A stretch of DNA of 38,940 nucleotides, from the NCBI RefSeq assembly GCF_937951745.1, contig NZ_CALFBQ010000092.1, positions 1 to 38,940 of the forward strand, read 5' to 3'. A program made the position numbers and the translations under genes. Source of the DNA: an uncultured Chloroflexus sp. (lineage in GTDB: Bacteria; Chloroflexota; Chloroflexia; Chloroflexales; Chloroflexaceae). Below, one piece after another: positions 25,650 through 34,986 of the stretch. The notes below the pieces were generated by a model. That model was given only the letters and a program-made list of their open reading frames with translations, searched no databases and had not been told where the DNA came from. Within the stretch, counting starts at the first letter, position 1. Every line of letters starts with the position of its first letter.

Positions 25650-28600
25650 CTAGCGGGTCACAAGCGGTATCCAGACCGCCGGGACTTGTACGCCTGACGA
25701 ATCGCGCACAATGGCTACATCTTGCACCTCGGCGCCGCTGAGCGGTTCGGTCGAACCGGGGATCGAGGCCCAGATGCGTAGCGTCTCGCTCGTGCCGGGT
25801 AATATGAACTCACTGATCCGTACCCTTACTCGTAGCACAATTTGGTTGATCCTCCCGCTACCCGTAGTATTATCCAGCGTTACCTTGTTATCAACAATAG
25901 AAACACCGCTGGTGGCTGACTCAAACGCGATTAAGGTACTGCCACGACTGGCAGCGAAATTGAGCTGGAAGGTCGCCCGTCCGTTGCTTGTGTTGCGCAG
26001 CGTATGCAGGAACACGACTTCACGCCCAGCCTGCACATCCTGCTCTTGATTGCTGCGCAATTCGGCGGCGTGGCGTAAGCCAACGCTGGTGATGTTCGTC
26101 ATTGTAATCGCCTGTGTGCTAAAGCCACGCGGCGTCGCGGTGATAACGGTCGTAGCCCGTACCGGATTACCGCTCGCGTCGGTCGTCTGCGCACCGGCTG
26201 GCACGGTGATCTGTACGGCAATTTCGGCACTGACTCCCGGCGCTAATGTTACCGTTGGTGTCAGCACCGTCGTGTTGTACGTGTCGAGACCGATCAGGTC
26301 GGCAGTGGTGGCGCTCACATCAACCGGCACGGTCACATTGCCATTATTGGTGATCTGGTGGCGGTAGATGTAGGTGTCAGCCGGCAAAACGGTTGCGGCG
26401 CCATTGGCCGGATTGGTCACGAGTACCGGCAAGGCTTCAACCGCAGTGCGCAGAGTTTGGGTGATCGGATTAAGCACCGGCCCCGTCAACGAGACGGTGG
26501 TAGTATCCGTAATTGGCACCTGCACAGATGGATGGCTTCCGGTAGGAAGGGTCAGCGTAACGGTCAGCAATTGGCTCGCGCCGGGCAACAGCGTGAAACG
26601 TTCGCTCGGCGCAACGGTCGCCGTCCAGCCGCTCAGCGTGCCGGTGGCCGTGAAGCGGATTCGATTGATGCCAAGTGTGCCATGGTTTTCCAACCGCAGC
26701 CGGTACGTGACACTGCTGCTGGGTGCAGCGCTCTGTTCGATGGGATCAACGGGGATGAGGCGTAGATCGATTGTAGGTGTAAAGACACGGAACACCGAGG
26801 TATTGCCGAACAGATCGGTTGCAGTAAAGAGCAGTTGGCGGTAGTTCTGGGGTGGGGTGCTGAGCGTGGCATTAAAGACGCCGGTGCCGTTGGCGCTCGC
26901 GCTAGTTAGTGGTTGCCAACCCTGCCCATCAGGCGTCGCTAGACTCGTATCATCGCCATAAATATGAATTGTGCAGCCGCTGCAGGCTGATACCGGATCG
27001 AGATCCTCTTCGCGTTCGGCAGTACTGGCAAAGACATTGCCGCTCACCAGCCCATCTTGGAAGACTTGGAAATTAAACGGCGGATCGATGCTGTGGTTCG
27101 GGAGCGTAAGGTTTTGATCCGGATCAGGCGGCGTTCCGCTGTACAACGTCGCGTTGGCCAGCTCAATCCCGCCGAGGGCGTTAGCCGCCATCTGATTTTG
27201 GCTAATCGTCACCCGGCGCGCCGTATCAGTGACCAGCACGGCGTAGCCGCCATTAGCGCGCAACCGGTTGCTGTTGATGACCACGCCGAGGCTACTGCCG
27301 CCGACTTGAATACCATCGCCGCTGTTTTGCTCGATCACATTGCTATCGTTGATCGTCACATTGCGAACATCGGTTAAGTGTATGCCATCGTCAGCGTTCG
27401 CGCGTATCTGATTACCGCTCAGCGTTGCAGTGGTAACGTTCGTGAAGCGGATTCCATTAGCCGCGTTTAGCCACACCAGATTACCGCTCAGGGTGGCGGT
27501 TGTTACGTTTGTCAGCGCAATACCGACTCCGGCAGGACGGGCCAGCGGATCGGGGCCGCCAGCCGGATCGGCTACCCAGCCAATCTGATTCTGCTGGATC
27601 GCGATCGACTGGGCATTGCTTAGCTCAATCCCGGCGGTGCTGCCGTTGCCGCCAATCGTATTGTTGGCAATAGTGACTTGTAAGGCCTCGATGACGCGGA
27701 TCGCTGGGCCAGCGTTGGCTGCGGCAACGCTATACGCATCGCCGGTCGCGTCGCGGCGCAATCCTAGGGTATTAGCGCGCACGGTAATGCTCAAGCTGTT
27801 TGTGCCGCTAATATCAATCCCGGGGCCATTGGCAGCAGCGATGATATTGCCGTTCGTGCTGCCGATCGTGACATTTTGGCTATCGATCACAGCAATGCCG
27901 GCGTCGGCACTGCTGAGCGCCGTGCGGCCATCGGCGCTAAGGCCAATGATGTTACCATCGAGGGTCGCGCTGCCAACGTTGCGCAGCCGGACATCGTAGC
28001 CGGTATTGGCGGCAATTCTCGAATTGGTCATCGTCACCTGCGCCGTGCCGTTGAACTCAACGCCGCCGCTGTTGGGGAAGGTCGCTGTGCCAGTAGGGAG
28101 CGCCGCAACAAAAGCGTTCGTGATCGTAACGCTGCTCACGCCGCCGCCAACCCAGATCCCCGGCCCGCCATTGCTGCCAATGCGTACATCAGCCGTGGCA
28201 CTACCGATAGCAACATTACCGGCGCTCTCGCTGATCCGGATTCCGCCTTGGCCGTTTGGCCGCGGGCTAGTAGAGACACGGCTCAAACCAATGACGGTAT
28301 AGCCATTAATCATGGTGTTAGCTGGCGCTGCGCCGCCGCCGCTCCGCACGTGAATGCCATATCCGCTATTGCCGCTGATCACCAACGGGAAAGTGGCACT
28401 AGAACTGCCGATCACCGTCGCTTGCACTCCGTCTTCGATCCGGATGCCGTCGCCGCCATTGCCGAAGGCTGCTTCGCTGTCGAGATTGATCCCGATCAAG
28501 TTGCTGCTGATCGTTGTGGTGTAGGTTTGCGAACCGCTAATGAAGATTCCGCTGAGACCGTTGGCACCGATCATATTGCGTTCTGCATTGGTTGCGCCGC

Positions 28601-29438
28601 CGATCACATTTAACTCAGCGCGTCCGTTTGGATCGCTGGTCGTATCACTCAGAATTTGGATACCATAACCGCCGTTGGGCCGTATGGTAGTGGCAGTGGT
28701 GAAGAGCACGCCGATCCGGTTCGCTCGTATTGTGTTCCGTGAAGCGTTGATGATGACGATCCCGTTGGCAATATTGCCGGCGATAGTATTAGGGGCTGAG
28801 GATTCACCGATCTGATTACCGTGCGCGTTAGTGCCGATCAGCATCACTCCGTTGCGGTTGCGGATAGCTTCTGTCGGTGTCGTGCCATCGAGTTGCAACC
28901 CAAGATAACAATTGCGCACGATATTATTGGCGCTACTGATATAAATACCGCTGCCGCGGTAGCTACCCACGTCGCTGCTCACGCCATAAATTGCTAGGCC
29001 CTCGATAATTGCGCCGCCGCCATTCAACACGAGGCCAGCGTCAGCGCCGTTGGCGTTGATGGCCACCTGCGGCGCACCGGCTAGTACATTGGCGCTGATC
29101 GTGACATTCGCGCGCGTGATCGGCGGCAGCCGTTCACTTAAAGTGATGATGTAGGGGGCGCTCGCGACTGAACCCTCTGTTACGAGATCGAAGTTGATAG
29201 TAATCCGGTTCGTGCCGGGGGTGCCATTTGCTTTGGCAATTGCTTGGCGCAGGCTGCAATTGGTATTGACCAGATCATCAGTACAATGGCTGTTAATGTC
29301 AGTGACAGGATTGTCGGCCAGTGTGTCAACGAAGAATTCATCAACCCCGGCCTGCCCAAAGCTTAAGCGCGGCCAGATTAGAATACTGCTGACAAAAACG
29401 GCAAGAATGACTAACTGCCAATATCTGCGCGCATGCAT
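25650..29438 (-). CDS. Secreted beta-helix protein with Ig-like repeats, paralogue
   Basis: The protein has 1262 residues. ATG at 29438 has AAGGAG five bases upstream and directly opens a signal peptide (MHARRYWQLVILAVFVSS, cut near FGQA). A longer frame back to 29528 lacks a ribosome site. It carries NCSLRQAIAKANG, the same CSLREA-type mark as its neighbour. A right-handed beta-helix of some 780 residues follows, rich in NxIGxN, TISxNxI and ATLSGNxI turns. About four Ig-like domains complete it, and it ends VWIPLVTR. Domain order and ending match the downstream paralogue, indicating duplication. Ligand and function are unknown; an adhesin, sheath or sugar-binding role is possible. Confidence 0.87.
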   Translation of the reverse strand: MHARRYWQLVILAVFVSSILIWPRLSFGQAGVDEFFVDTLADNPVTDINSHCTDDLVNTNCSLRQAIAKANGTPGTNRITINFDLVTEGSVASAPYIITLSERLPPITRANVTISANVLAGAPQVAINANGADAGLVLNGGGAIIEGLAIYGVSSDVGSYRGSGIYISSANNIVRNCYLGLQLDGTTPTEAIRNRNGVMLIGTNAHGNQIGESSAPNTIAGNIANGIVIINASRNTIRANRIGVLFTTATTIRPNGGYGIQILSDTTSDPNGRAELNVIGGATNAERNMIGANGLSGIFISGSQTYTTTISSNLIGINLDSEAAFGNGGDGIRIEDGVQATVIGSSSATFPLVISGNSGYGIHVRSGGGAAPANTMINGYTVIGLSRVSTSPRPNGQGGIRISESAGNVAIGSATADVRIGSNGGPGIWVGGGVSSVTITNAFVAALPTGTATFPNSGGVEFNGTAQVTMTNSRIAANTGYDVRLRNVGSATLDGNIIGLSADGRTALSSADAGIAVIDSQNVTIGSTNGNIIAAANGPGIDISGTNSLSITVRANTLGLRRDATGDAYSVAAANAGPAIRVIEALQVTIANNTIGGNGSTAGIELSNAQSIAIQQNQIGWVADPAGGPDPLARPAGVGIALTNVTTATLSGNLVWLNAANGIRFTNVTTATLSGNQIRANADDGIHLTDVRNVTINDSNVIEQNSGDGIQVGGSSLGVVINSNRLRANGGYAVLVTDTARRVTISQNQMAANALGGIELANATLYSGTPPDPDQNLTLPNHSIDPPFNFQVFQDGLVSGNVFASTAEREEDLDPVSACSGCTIHIYGDDTSLATPDGQGWQPLTSASANGTGVFNATLSTPPQNYRQLLFTATDLFGNTSVFRVFTPTIDLRLIPVDPIEQSAAPSSSVTYRLRLENHGTLGINRIRFTATGTLSGWTATVAPSERFTLLPGASQLLTVTLTLPTGSHPSVQVPITDTTTVSLTGPVLNPITQTLRTAVEALPVLVTNPANGAATVLPADTYIYRHQITNNGNVTVPVDVSATTADLIGLDTYNTTVLTPTVTLAPGVSAEIAVQITVPAGAQTTDASGNPVRATTVITATPRGFSTQAITMTNITSVGLRHAAELRSNQEQDVQAGREVVFLHTLRNTSNGRATFQLNFAASRGSTLIAFESATSGVSIVDNKVTLDNTTGSGRINQIVLRVRVRISEFILPGTSETLRIWASIPGSTEPLSGAEVQDVAIVRDSSGVQVPAVWIPLVTR

Positions 29439-29518
29439 GCGAACTCCTTGCGCCATCGAGCGGCGCGCAGCAAGCGGATTAGCTCCGTGTAGGAACGTTC
29501 TCTTCACCATTGGTTCTG

Positions 29519-29547
29519 ATTGTAACACGGTGTATAAGCTGGCTGAA
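29519..29547 (-). promoter_or_regulatory. Candidate promoter of the surface-protein operon
   Basis: On the minus strand TTCAGC, a 17-bp spacer and TACAAT (-10 at 29524-29519) lie about 80 bases before the preferred start at 29438. The -35 match is weak. Confidence 0.35.
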
Positions 29548-29556
29548 GAGGCAACC

Positions 29557-29578
29557 AGACAGGAATTTAGTCCTATCT
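29557..29578 (-). terminator. Hairpin directly after the TIM-barrel gene
   Basis: AGATAGGA pairs with TCCTGTCT over 8 bp (one G-T pair) around a 6-base loop, starting one base after the stop codon. No T run follows on the minus strand, so termination is only suggested. Confidence 0.35.
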
Positions 29579-30574
29579 TTACAGCTTGGGCAAGATGCCG
29601 ATTGTGCGCAGGTACGCAATCGAAGCAGCGTATTGTTGGTCTTCGTACAAACTAATCTGCTCTTCGCTGGCGCCGCGCTCCCACGGCGTGCGCCAATCGT
29701 CATCGCGCAAGCGCATCGTTTGGGCAAAGAGGCGCAAGACTGGCAACACCTCGCGCACGTCGCAGGGTGGGTAGCCTTGCCACCAGTCATCGTCGAGGAT
29801 GCGCACGTGGCGGGCACTGTGACTGACCAGCTCGATCTGGCAGGCGACGTCAGGGGCGTGTTTTTCAATTTGGCCCAACAACCGGCGAATGTCAAGATCG
29901 CCTTCGCCAAGGGCGCAGCGCACGAGCCGCCAGCCTTGAGTTGTTGGGTAGGTTTCATAATCCGCCAAATGGACATTGCGGATCAGCGGGCCAAGTCGCT
30001 CGACGGCGGCGTAGGGTGTTTCACCGACCACTAGCGTGTTGACGGCATCAAAACAGACCCCGATGTACGGGCTGTCAATCGCGGCGCAGATCGCGGCCAG
30101 ATCGGCGCTGGTGGCATCTTGGTGGTTCTCGACCGCCAATACGATATTGTGTTCGGCAGCCAGCTCGATGACCGCGCGCAGCCGTTCAGTCACATCGGCC
30201 AGATAGGCTGGCCAATTGTCAGTGAATGGACGGCGGTAGCCTTCAAGTACCGGACTGATCAAGACACGCAGTACGCGCGCACCTACCATTGTCGCTGCCG
30301 GGATGTGGGTGCGGAGGAGATCTACATTCGCGATCTCGCTATCAGCGACCGGTGTCAAACCGCACAGATTCAGCCGTTCGCGCAGCGCATGTAGCCGATC
30401 AGGCGATAGGTCAGGCAACAGGCTGAGCGGAAATTCAATGCTCTGCAAACCAGCACGCGTAGCCAGCGTCACAATATCTTCAACGTCGAGCGGATGGCTG
30501 ACAGCACGTGGAGTGCCGCGGCCAATCAGGCCGCAGCGATAACTAAAACTTAAAACGGATAGACCGATCAACAC
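29579..30574 (-). CDS. Sugar phosphate isomerase/epimerase-like TIM barrel
   Basis: The protein has 331 residues in the xylose isomerase-like (AP_endonuc_2) fold. Likely metal ligands are E in LAVENHQD, D in VCFDAVNT, H in NVHLADYE and E in CQIELVSH. A GTG at 30574 has TGAGG seven bases upstream and is chosen; a TTG at 30580 lies too close to that site. Relatives include sugar isomerases, epimerases and inosose dehydratases, and no substrate can be read from the sequence. It follows the DMT transporter gene by about 50 bases, with a TATAAT-like -10 (30612-30607) in the gap, so it may have its own promoter. Confidence 0.75.
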   Translation of the reverse strand: MLIGLSVLSFSYRCGLIGRGTPRAVSHPLDVEDIVTLATRAGLQSIEFPLSLLPDLSPDRLHALRERLNLCGLTPVADSEIANVDLLRTHIPAATMVGARVLRVLISPVLEGYRRPFTDNWPAYLADVTERLRAVIELAAEHNIVLAVENHQDATSADLAAICAAIDSPYIGVCFDAVNTLVVGETPYAAVERLGPLIRNVHLADYETYPTTQGWRLVRCALGEGDLDIRRLLGQIEKHAPDVACQIELVSHSARHVRILDDDWWQGYPPCDVREVLPVLRLFAQTMRLRDDDWRTPWERGASEEQISLYEDQQYAASIAYLRTIGILPKL

Positions 30575-30624
30575 GCCCAAACCTCAGTGCAATCTGGTAG
30601 ACCTTTATTATACTACAATTGCGA

Positions 30625-31545
30625 CTAGCCGGTCGCCTGTTGAGTTGTACTAGCAGGGGAGCGTTGTTCGGCAATCGAAGCAATAGCAATCCCGCCGAGC
30701 AAGAGGACAATTCCGCCAAATTGCAATGGGGCTAGCGTTTCGCCGAAGAGGATGAAGGCAAGTAGGGTTGAACCGATCGGTTCACCTAGAATTGCTACGG
30801 CAACATACGTGGCTGATAAGCTGCTGAGCGCGTAGTTAAAGGCGGTATGACCGAGCAGTTGCGGGCCGATGGCCAAGCCGAGGATTAAGAGGTAGACATA
30901 CGGCGGGAAGCCGAAGAATTGCTGGCCAGTGACGATGGCCCAGATGACCAACACCACCGCCGCGCTAGTGTAAACCAGCCAGATGTACGCCAGTACCGAC
31001 AGCCGTCGGCGCAGATCGCGCCCGATCAGCAGGTAGGCGCTGGCTGTAGCTGCGCCAGTCAACGCTAGCGTATTGCCGAGCAGCGGGTTGCTCTGGGTCG
31101 GGTTGGCGCTGTCGCTCACGCTGATCGCAATCGTTCCGATCAGAGTCAGGGCAATGCCGAGCAGCGTTGTCCAATGCAACCGTTCACGGAAGAGGAACAG
31201 TGAAGCAATCCCCACCCAGAGCGGATTGGTTGACACCAGCGCGGCGCTGCTCGCTACCGAGGTGTATTCGAGCGAGCTAATCCAACTGGCAAAGTGAACT
31301 GCCAAAAACACGCCCGCTCCCATGCCGAACAGCACATCGCGCTGGCGCAGACGGCGAATCTCGCCGCTGGCCCGGCTGAGGGCCAGCGGGGTTACGATCA
31401 GCGCCGCCAGTCCTAGCCGTCCGGCGGCAATGCTAAGCGAGGGCATGCCAGCGCCCTGCGCGTAGCGGATCATAATTGACGCTGTGGAAGCGATCAAGAC
31501 ACCGGCGAAGAGTACGGTGTACAGCCACAAACGATTCTGGTTCAT
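30625..31545 (-). CDS. EamA/DMT-family transporter
   Basis: The protein has 306 residues with ten hydrophobic helices in two EamA halves (about 5-140 and 155-290). Typical signs are the early RYAQGAGMPSLSIAAGR, SLEYTSVASSAALVSTNPLW at the end of the first half, and the matching ALSSLSATYVAVAILGEP in the second. Such proteins export metabolites or amino acids across the inner membrane. The start overlaps the previous gene's stop in ATGA, which fixes it against a longer frame from 31587. Substrate unknown. Confidence 0.88.
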   Translation of the reverse strand: MNQNRLWLYTVLFAGVLIASTASIMIRYAQGAGMPSLSIAAGRLGLAALIVTPLALSRASGEIRRLRQRDVLFGMGAGVFLAVHFASWISSLEYTSVASSAALVSTNPLWVGIASLFLFRERLHWTTLLGIALTLIGTIAISVSDSANPTQSNPLLGNTLALTGAATASAYLLIGRDLRRRLSVLAYIWLVYTSAAVVLVIWAIVTGQQFFGFPPYVYLLILGLAIGPQLLGHTAFNYALSSLSATYVAVAILGEPIGSTLLAFILFGETLAPLQFGGIVLLLGGIAIASIAEQRSPASTTQQATG

Positions 31546-32414
31546 GCAGTTACTTTCGTCCAGCGTACCAGCGGCGCGGCCACCCACGTAGGCGGGGGCG
31601 TCTGGTACAGTTGGGTGGCATCGCTGGCCACCAGATCGAGTATCTCTCCGTGGAGGGGGCCGCGTAAAAAGCGGAAGACCTGCCCAGCGTCGCGGGCATC
31701 GCTCTTGGCACTCACGCAGTGTTGGTTGTAACCCCAGTAGTCACCAGCGGCAAGCAAGCGGATGCCCTCCTCGATCGTGCGGCGGGCTAATGCCAACCCG
31801 CCGGTCTCTGGGGCCAGTGCTTGTTCGGGTGGATCACCATAGCCGATGCCGTGGTGGAAGGGATCGGCGGTCGAGACGATCACTGCATCGCGGGCCAATT
31901 CGACTAGCTCGTCAATGCCGGGCAGCAGCTCGGGGTGACCGCCGGCCAAATACGGATACCGCTCGATGACCTGTGGCCCGCGAATCCCGCGCCGGCGGGT
32001 TTCTAGCTCCCAGAAGAAGCGGAAGCTGTAGAGGGCGTGGTCAAGCTGCCATTCAGTGCCGCGGTCGAGACCCGGCCCCTGAATGCCCCAATACCGTTCG
32101 GCGGCAGGCGATCCGCCGGCGGCAACCCGTTGGCGGGCCTGCTCCATCTCGTCGTTCCAAGCATGCAAGACGCTGATCACCAGCACCCGATTGGCCCCGC
32201 TATCGAGGCAGGCATGCACTGCGGCGGCGATCTGGTGGCCGCAATCAGCTACCCCAGCGTGCGGAAAGACAATCACACCGCCAGCAGCCAAGGTGGGCGC
32301 GAGATCCCACTGACGGGCCCGATCGAGCAACTCGTAGCCGCCTCGCTCGCCGAGCGCCTCGTGTTCAGCGCGGTAGAGATCGTGAATGGCTTTGTTAAGT
32401 TCGTCGCGGCGCAT
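31542..32414 (-). CDS. Memo/LigB-superfamily-like protein
   Basis: The protein has 290 residues. Motifs recall Memo proteins and class III extradiol dioxygenases: VIVFPHAGVADCGHQIAAA near 50, ISVLHAWND near 80, IVSTADPFHHGIGYG near 185, and a late HCVSAKSDARDAG. The histidines in PHAG, LHA and FHHG could form a metal site. The match is by pattern only and the protein could be a divergent or new branch. It lies three bases after pheS and overlaps the DMT transporter gene by four, so the three share one transcript. Function unknown. Confidence 0.6.
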   Translation of the reverse strand: MRRDELNKAIHDLYRAEHEALGERGGYELLDRARQWDLAPTLAAGGVIVFPHAGVADCGHQIAAAVHACLDSGANRVLVISVLHAWNDEMEQARQRVAAGGSPAAERYWGIQGPGLDRGTEWQLDHALYSFRFFWELETRRRGIRGPQVIERYPYLAGGHPELLPGIDELVELARDAVIVSTADPFHHGIGYGDPPEQALAPETGGLALARRTIEEGIRLLAAGDYWGYNQHCVSAKSDARDAGQVFRFLRGPLHGEILDLVASDATQLYQTPPPTWVAAPLVRWTKVTA

Positions 32415-32417
32415 CGC

Positions 32418-33467
32418 TCACCCAAACTGCTCAACGAAGCGTTGGTCGCCGCTATAGAACCAGCGAATATCATCAATGCCGTACTTGAGCATCGCTACCC
32501 GTTCAGGGCCGAAGCCGCCGGCAAAGCCGCTGAATTCCGCCGGATCGTAACCACCGTTGCGCAGTACATTCGGATGCACCATCCCGCAACCGCCGATCTC
32601 AAGCCAACCGGCGTACTTGCAAATCCGGCAGCCCTTGCCGCCGCACAAGAAGCAGGTTACATCCATCTCGGCGCTCGGTTCGGTAAAGGGAAAGAAGCTG
32701 GGGCGCAGCCGCACTTGCGTGCCCGGCCCGAACATCCGCTCGGCAAAGAAGCTCAGCGTGCCTTTGAGATCGGCCATCGTCACGTTGCGCCCGACGGCCA
32801 AAAACTCAAACTGGTGGAACATCATCTCGCTACGCACCGTCACCTGCTCGTTGCGGTAGACTTTGCCCGGAATCAGCACCCGCAGCGGATTGGGCGCATT
32901 GCGCCGCATGGCGTGGATTTGGCCGGGCGAGGTGTGGGTGCGCAAGAGCACCGATGGCGCGCCTGCCGGCATTTCGACATAAAACGTGTCTTGCATGTCG
33001 CGGGCCGGATGGTCATCGGGGAAGTTGAGCAGGCTGAAGTTGAACGCATCGTATTCAACTTCAGGACTTTCCCAAACCTGAAAACCCATCTCGGCGAAGA
33101 TCTGCTGCACCTGCCGCAAGATCTGGTTGGTGAGATGGATATAACCGACCGCAGGCTGGCGTCCGGGCATAGTGACATCGATCCGGTCAGCGGTCAGCTC
33201 GGCGGCGATTGCCTGCGCTTCGAGCCGTTCTTTCGCGGTAGCGAACGCGGTTTCAAGCTGTTCGCGCAACGCATTCACCCGCTGGCCAGCCAATGGCCGT
33301 TCTTCGACAGGCAACGCGCCGAGGCCGCGGCTGAGGCGCGAGAGGCGGCCTTGCTTGCCGATAAAGCGGCTCTTCCATTCGGTGAGGGCAGCTAAGTCGG
33401 TGACTGACTCGAGGGCGCTGAGGGCTTCTTGTTCGAGCGCAGCCAATTCATCGAGCAGTGTAGTCAT
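32418..33467 (-). CDS. pheS: Phenylalanyl-tRNA synthetase alpha subunit
   Basis: The protein has 349 residues. It starts MTTLLDELAALEQEALSAL (coiled-coil arm) at 33467; the frame stays open upstream to 33692, but that part runs through the RNA methyltransferase gene in another frame. Class II motifs are present: HPARDMQDTFY, LLRTHTSPGQIHAM, the FRxE-type VYRNEQ, and GFGPERVAMLKYG near the end. A cysteine-rich insert (CFLCGGKGCRIC, then GWLEIGGCGMVHP) may bind zinc, as in many bacteria. PheS works with PheT to charge tRNA-Phe. pheT does not follow, and the next gene is the Memo-like one. Confidence 0.96.
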   Translation of the reverse strand: MTTLLDELAALEQEALSALESVTDLAALTEWKSRFIGKQGRLSRLSRGLGALPVEERPLAGQRVNALREQLETAFATAKERLEAQAIAAELTADRIDVTMPGRQPAVGYIHLTNQILRQVQQIFAEMGFQVWESPEVEYDAFNFSLLNFPDDHPARDMQDTFYVEMPAGAPSVLLRTHTSPGQIHAMRRNAPNPLRVLIPGKVYRNEQVTVRSEMMFHQFEFLAVGRNVTMADLKGTLSFFAERMFGPGTQVRLRPSFFPFTEPSAEMDVTCFLCGGKGCRICKYAGWLEIGGCGMVHPNVLRNGGYDPAEFSGFAGGFGPERVAMLKYGIDDIRWFYSGDQRFVEQFG

Positions 33468-33507
33468 GCGGCACCATCTTGTTCCAGAGACGCGATCATT
33501 GTTGCTA

Positions 33508-34314
33508 TTATACATTGTTGCGCGCCGAGGAAAGGCAGGCATTGGCGTTGCGTTGGCGCAAGGCTTCAAACAGGATAATACTGCCAGCGACGCCGGCATT
33601 GAGCGATTCGATCGGGCCGGCCATGGGAATGGTGATGGTCTGGCGGGCGAGTGCGCGGGCAGCGGCGCTGAGGCCGCGCGCTTCGTTGCCAATGATCAGT
33701 GCCGCCGGTTGGCGCCAATCAACCGCATAGTACGGTTGGCTGCCGGCGCTATCGGCGGCGTACACTGGATCATTGCCAAGTTCCGCTGCAATCTCTTCCC
33801 ATCCCGACAGGCGGAGCGGTACGATAAAATGCGCTCCCATAGCGGCACGGGCTACCTTAGGGCTAAACGGATCAGCGGTGCCGGGAGCGCAGATGACAAG
33901 GCCCGCGCCGGCTGCCGCTGCCGATCGCAGCAAGGTGCCGACGTTGCCGGGGTCTTGGATCTCGTCGAGCACGAGCCGGATACCGGGACGGGGCGGCAAT
34001 TCTGGCCATGCGACGGCGGCAATCACGCCTTGCGGGTGTTCGGTATCGGCGGCGGCAGCCACAACGGCGGGAGTGGCAGGGAAACAACGAGGCATTGTTT
34101 GCAGGCGGGCGAGTAACGCTGCGCCAGCGGCAGTGGCTGCCAGTTGCTCAGGCGCATAGAGGGCAAGGCGCAGTTCGGCTCCGGCGGCGAAAGCGTCTGC
34201 CACAAGTCGCACACCTTCGATGACGAAACTGCGCTCGCGCCGCCGATCGCGGGCCGAGGCGGCTAGTGCGCGCAGCCATTTGACGTGTTGGTTAGCGGTG
34301 CTGGTAATTACCAT
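33508..34314 (-). CDS. SpoU/TrmH-family RNA 2'-O-methyltransferase
   Basis: The protein has 268 residues. A substrate-binding N-terminal part (about 1-105, with VKWLRALAASARDRRRERSF) precedes a SPOUT knot. The three TrmH motifs are present: PGNVGTLLRSA, ALIIGNEARGLS, and IPMAGPIESLNAGVAGSIIL. These proteins methylate the ribose of rRNA or tRNA. The N-terminal domain favours an RlmB/TsnR-like rRNA enzyme, but the target base cannot be read. It ends 40 bases before pheS on the same strand, a common pairing. A TATAAT-like -10 lies at 34362-34357. Confidence 0.9.
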   Translation of the reverse strand: MVITSTANQHVKWLRALAASARDRRRERSFVIEGVRLVADAFAAGAELRLALYAPEQLAATAAGAALLARLQTMPRCFPATPAVVAAAADTEHPQGVIAAVAWPELPPRPGIRLVLDEIQDPGNVGTLLRSAAAAGAGLVICAPGTADPFSPKVARAAMGAHFIVPLRLSGWEEIAAELGNDPVYAADSAGSQPYYAVDWRQPAALIIGNEARGLSAAARALARQTITIPMAGPIESLNAGVAGSIILFEALRQRNANACLSSARNNV

Positions 34315-34379
34315 GGGTTAGCACATAAATGCGAACATACCAAAAGGCTATAGTTTATTATACGCTGAAGCGGATAGTG

Positions 34380-34695
34380 AACGAGAAGGCGCGAAGCAAG
34401 CTAAGGCGCAAAGGAGGCAAACGCCAAGGTACGAATCACGCGAAGCACGCAAAGGATGTAAGTGTAAAGGCGCCAAGCCCGCGAAGAGGCGCAGGGGATG
34501 GGAGGATCCTTTGTGTTCTCAGCACCCTCTACGGTAAAAAATATACCCCCGCTCCCCCTGACGGCGGGAGCGGGGGCGGCGGGGCGAGGGGCATCAGCCT
34601 GCGTAGCGGGCTTCGTAGCCGTAGCCCGACCCTTCAGGGCCGGATTCCCTGCGCAGCGGTAAGCGGTTATTCTCGATTAGATTAGATGTTCTGCT
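34380..34695. repeat. Degenerate intergenic repeat block, second copy
   Basis: This gene-free stretch shares its piece order with 9300-9790: GCAAAGGA-type runs, then CAGCACCCTCTACGGTAAA (compare GGCACCCTTAGCGGTAA near 9618), a GC-rich stem (CCCCCGCTCCC/GGGAGCGGGGG, 34546-34576), and an end with CGGTTATTCTCGATTAGA then GATGTTCTG (compare ACTCGATTGCATGTTCTG near 9735). Confidence 0.5.
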
Positions 34696-34885
34696 TATCC
34701 CTAGAGCCTGTTATGCACTTCGGAGATAAACGTGGGATGCGTTCAGCCTGACACACCAAGCCTATCCACGCGATGTGAGCCTTCATCGCTCTCTACCTGA
34801 CCTTCATGCCTAAAGACGCCCCGCAGCGCGACCACTCGCTGCGTGAGGTTGTGAATGGATGGCGTTAGAGCGTCCACACGGGCGT

Positions 34886-34910
34886 AGCGATGTTGCAATG
34901 CAACGTCGCT
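34886..34910. repeat. Short palindrome, GTTGCAaTGCAAC core
   Basis: Arms AGCGATGTTGCA and TGCAACGTCGCT pair over 12 bp, with one G-T pair, around a single central A. It shares the TGCAATGCA centre with the palindrome at 34964-34986. Confidence 0.6.
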
Positions 34911-34963
34911 CCAACGCGCATGCTGCCCACCGATCTGCCGCCGTGGGACACCGTCGCTACTGG

Positions 34964-34986
34964 GAGACGGTGCAATGCACCGTCTC
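34964..34986. repeat. Short perfect palindrome, GGTGCAaTGCACC core
   Basis: GAGACGGTGCA and TGCACCGTCTC pair perfectly over 11 bp around a central A. It is of the same design as the preceding palindrome, about 78 bp away. Confidence 0.65.

Noticed and set aside
32037-33395. Long plus-strand open frame (452 codons) opposite pheS and the Memo-like gene
   Set aside because: It is antisense to two clear genes, has no recognisable domain or ribosome site, and reflects GC-rich third positions.
33172-34116. Plus-strand open frame of 314 codons opposite the RNA methyltransferase
   Set aside because: Antisense shadow of a gene with all three TrmH motifs.
34329-34685. Plus-strand open frame of 118 codons
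   Set aside because: It lies in repeat DNA with hairpins, is very basic and low in complexity, and lacks a ribosome site.
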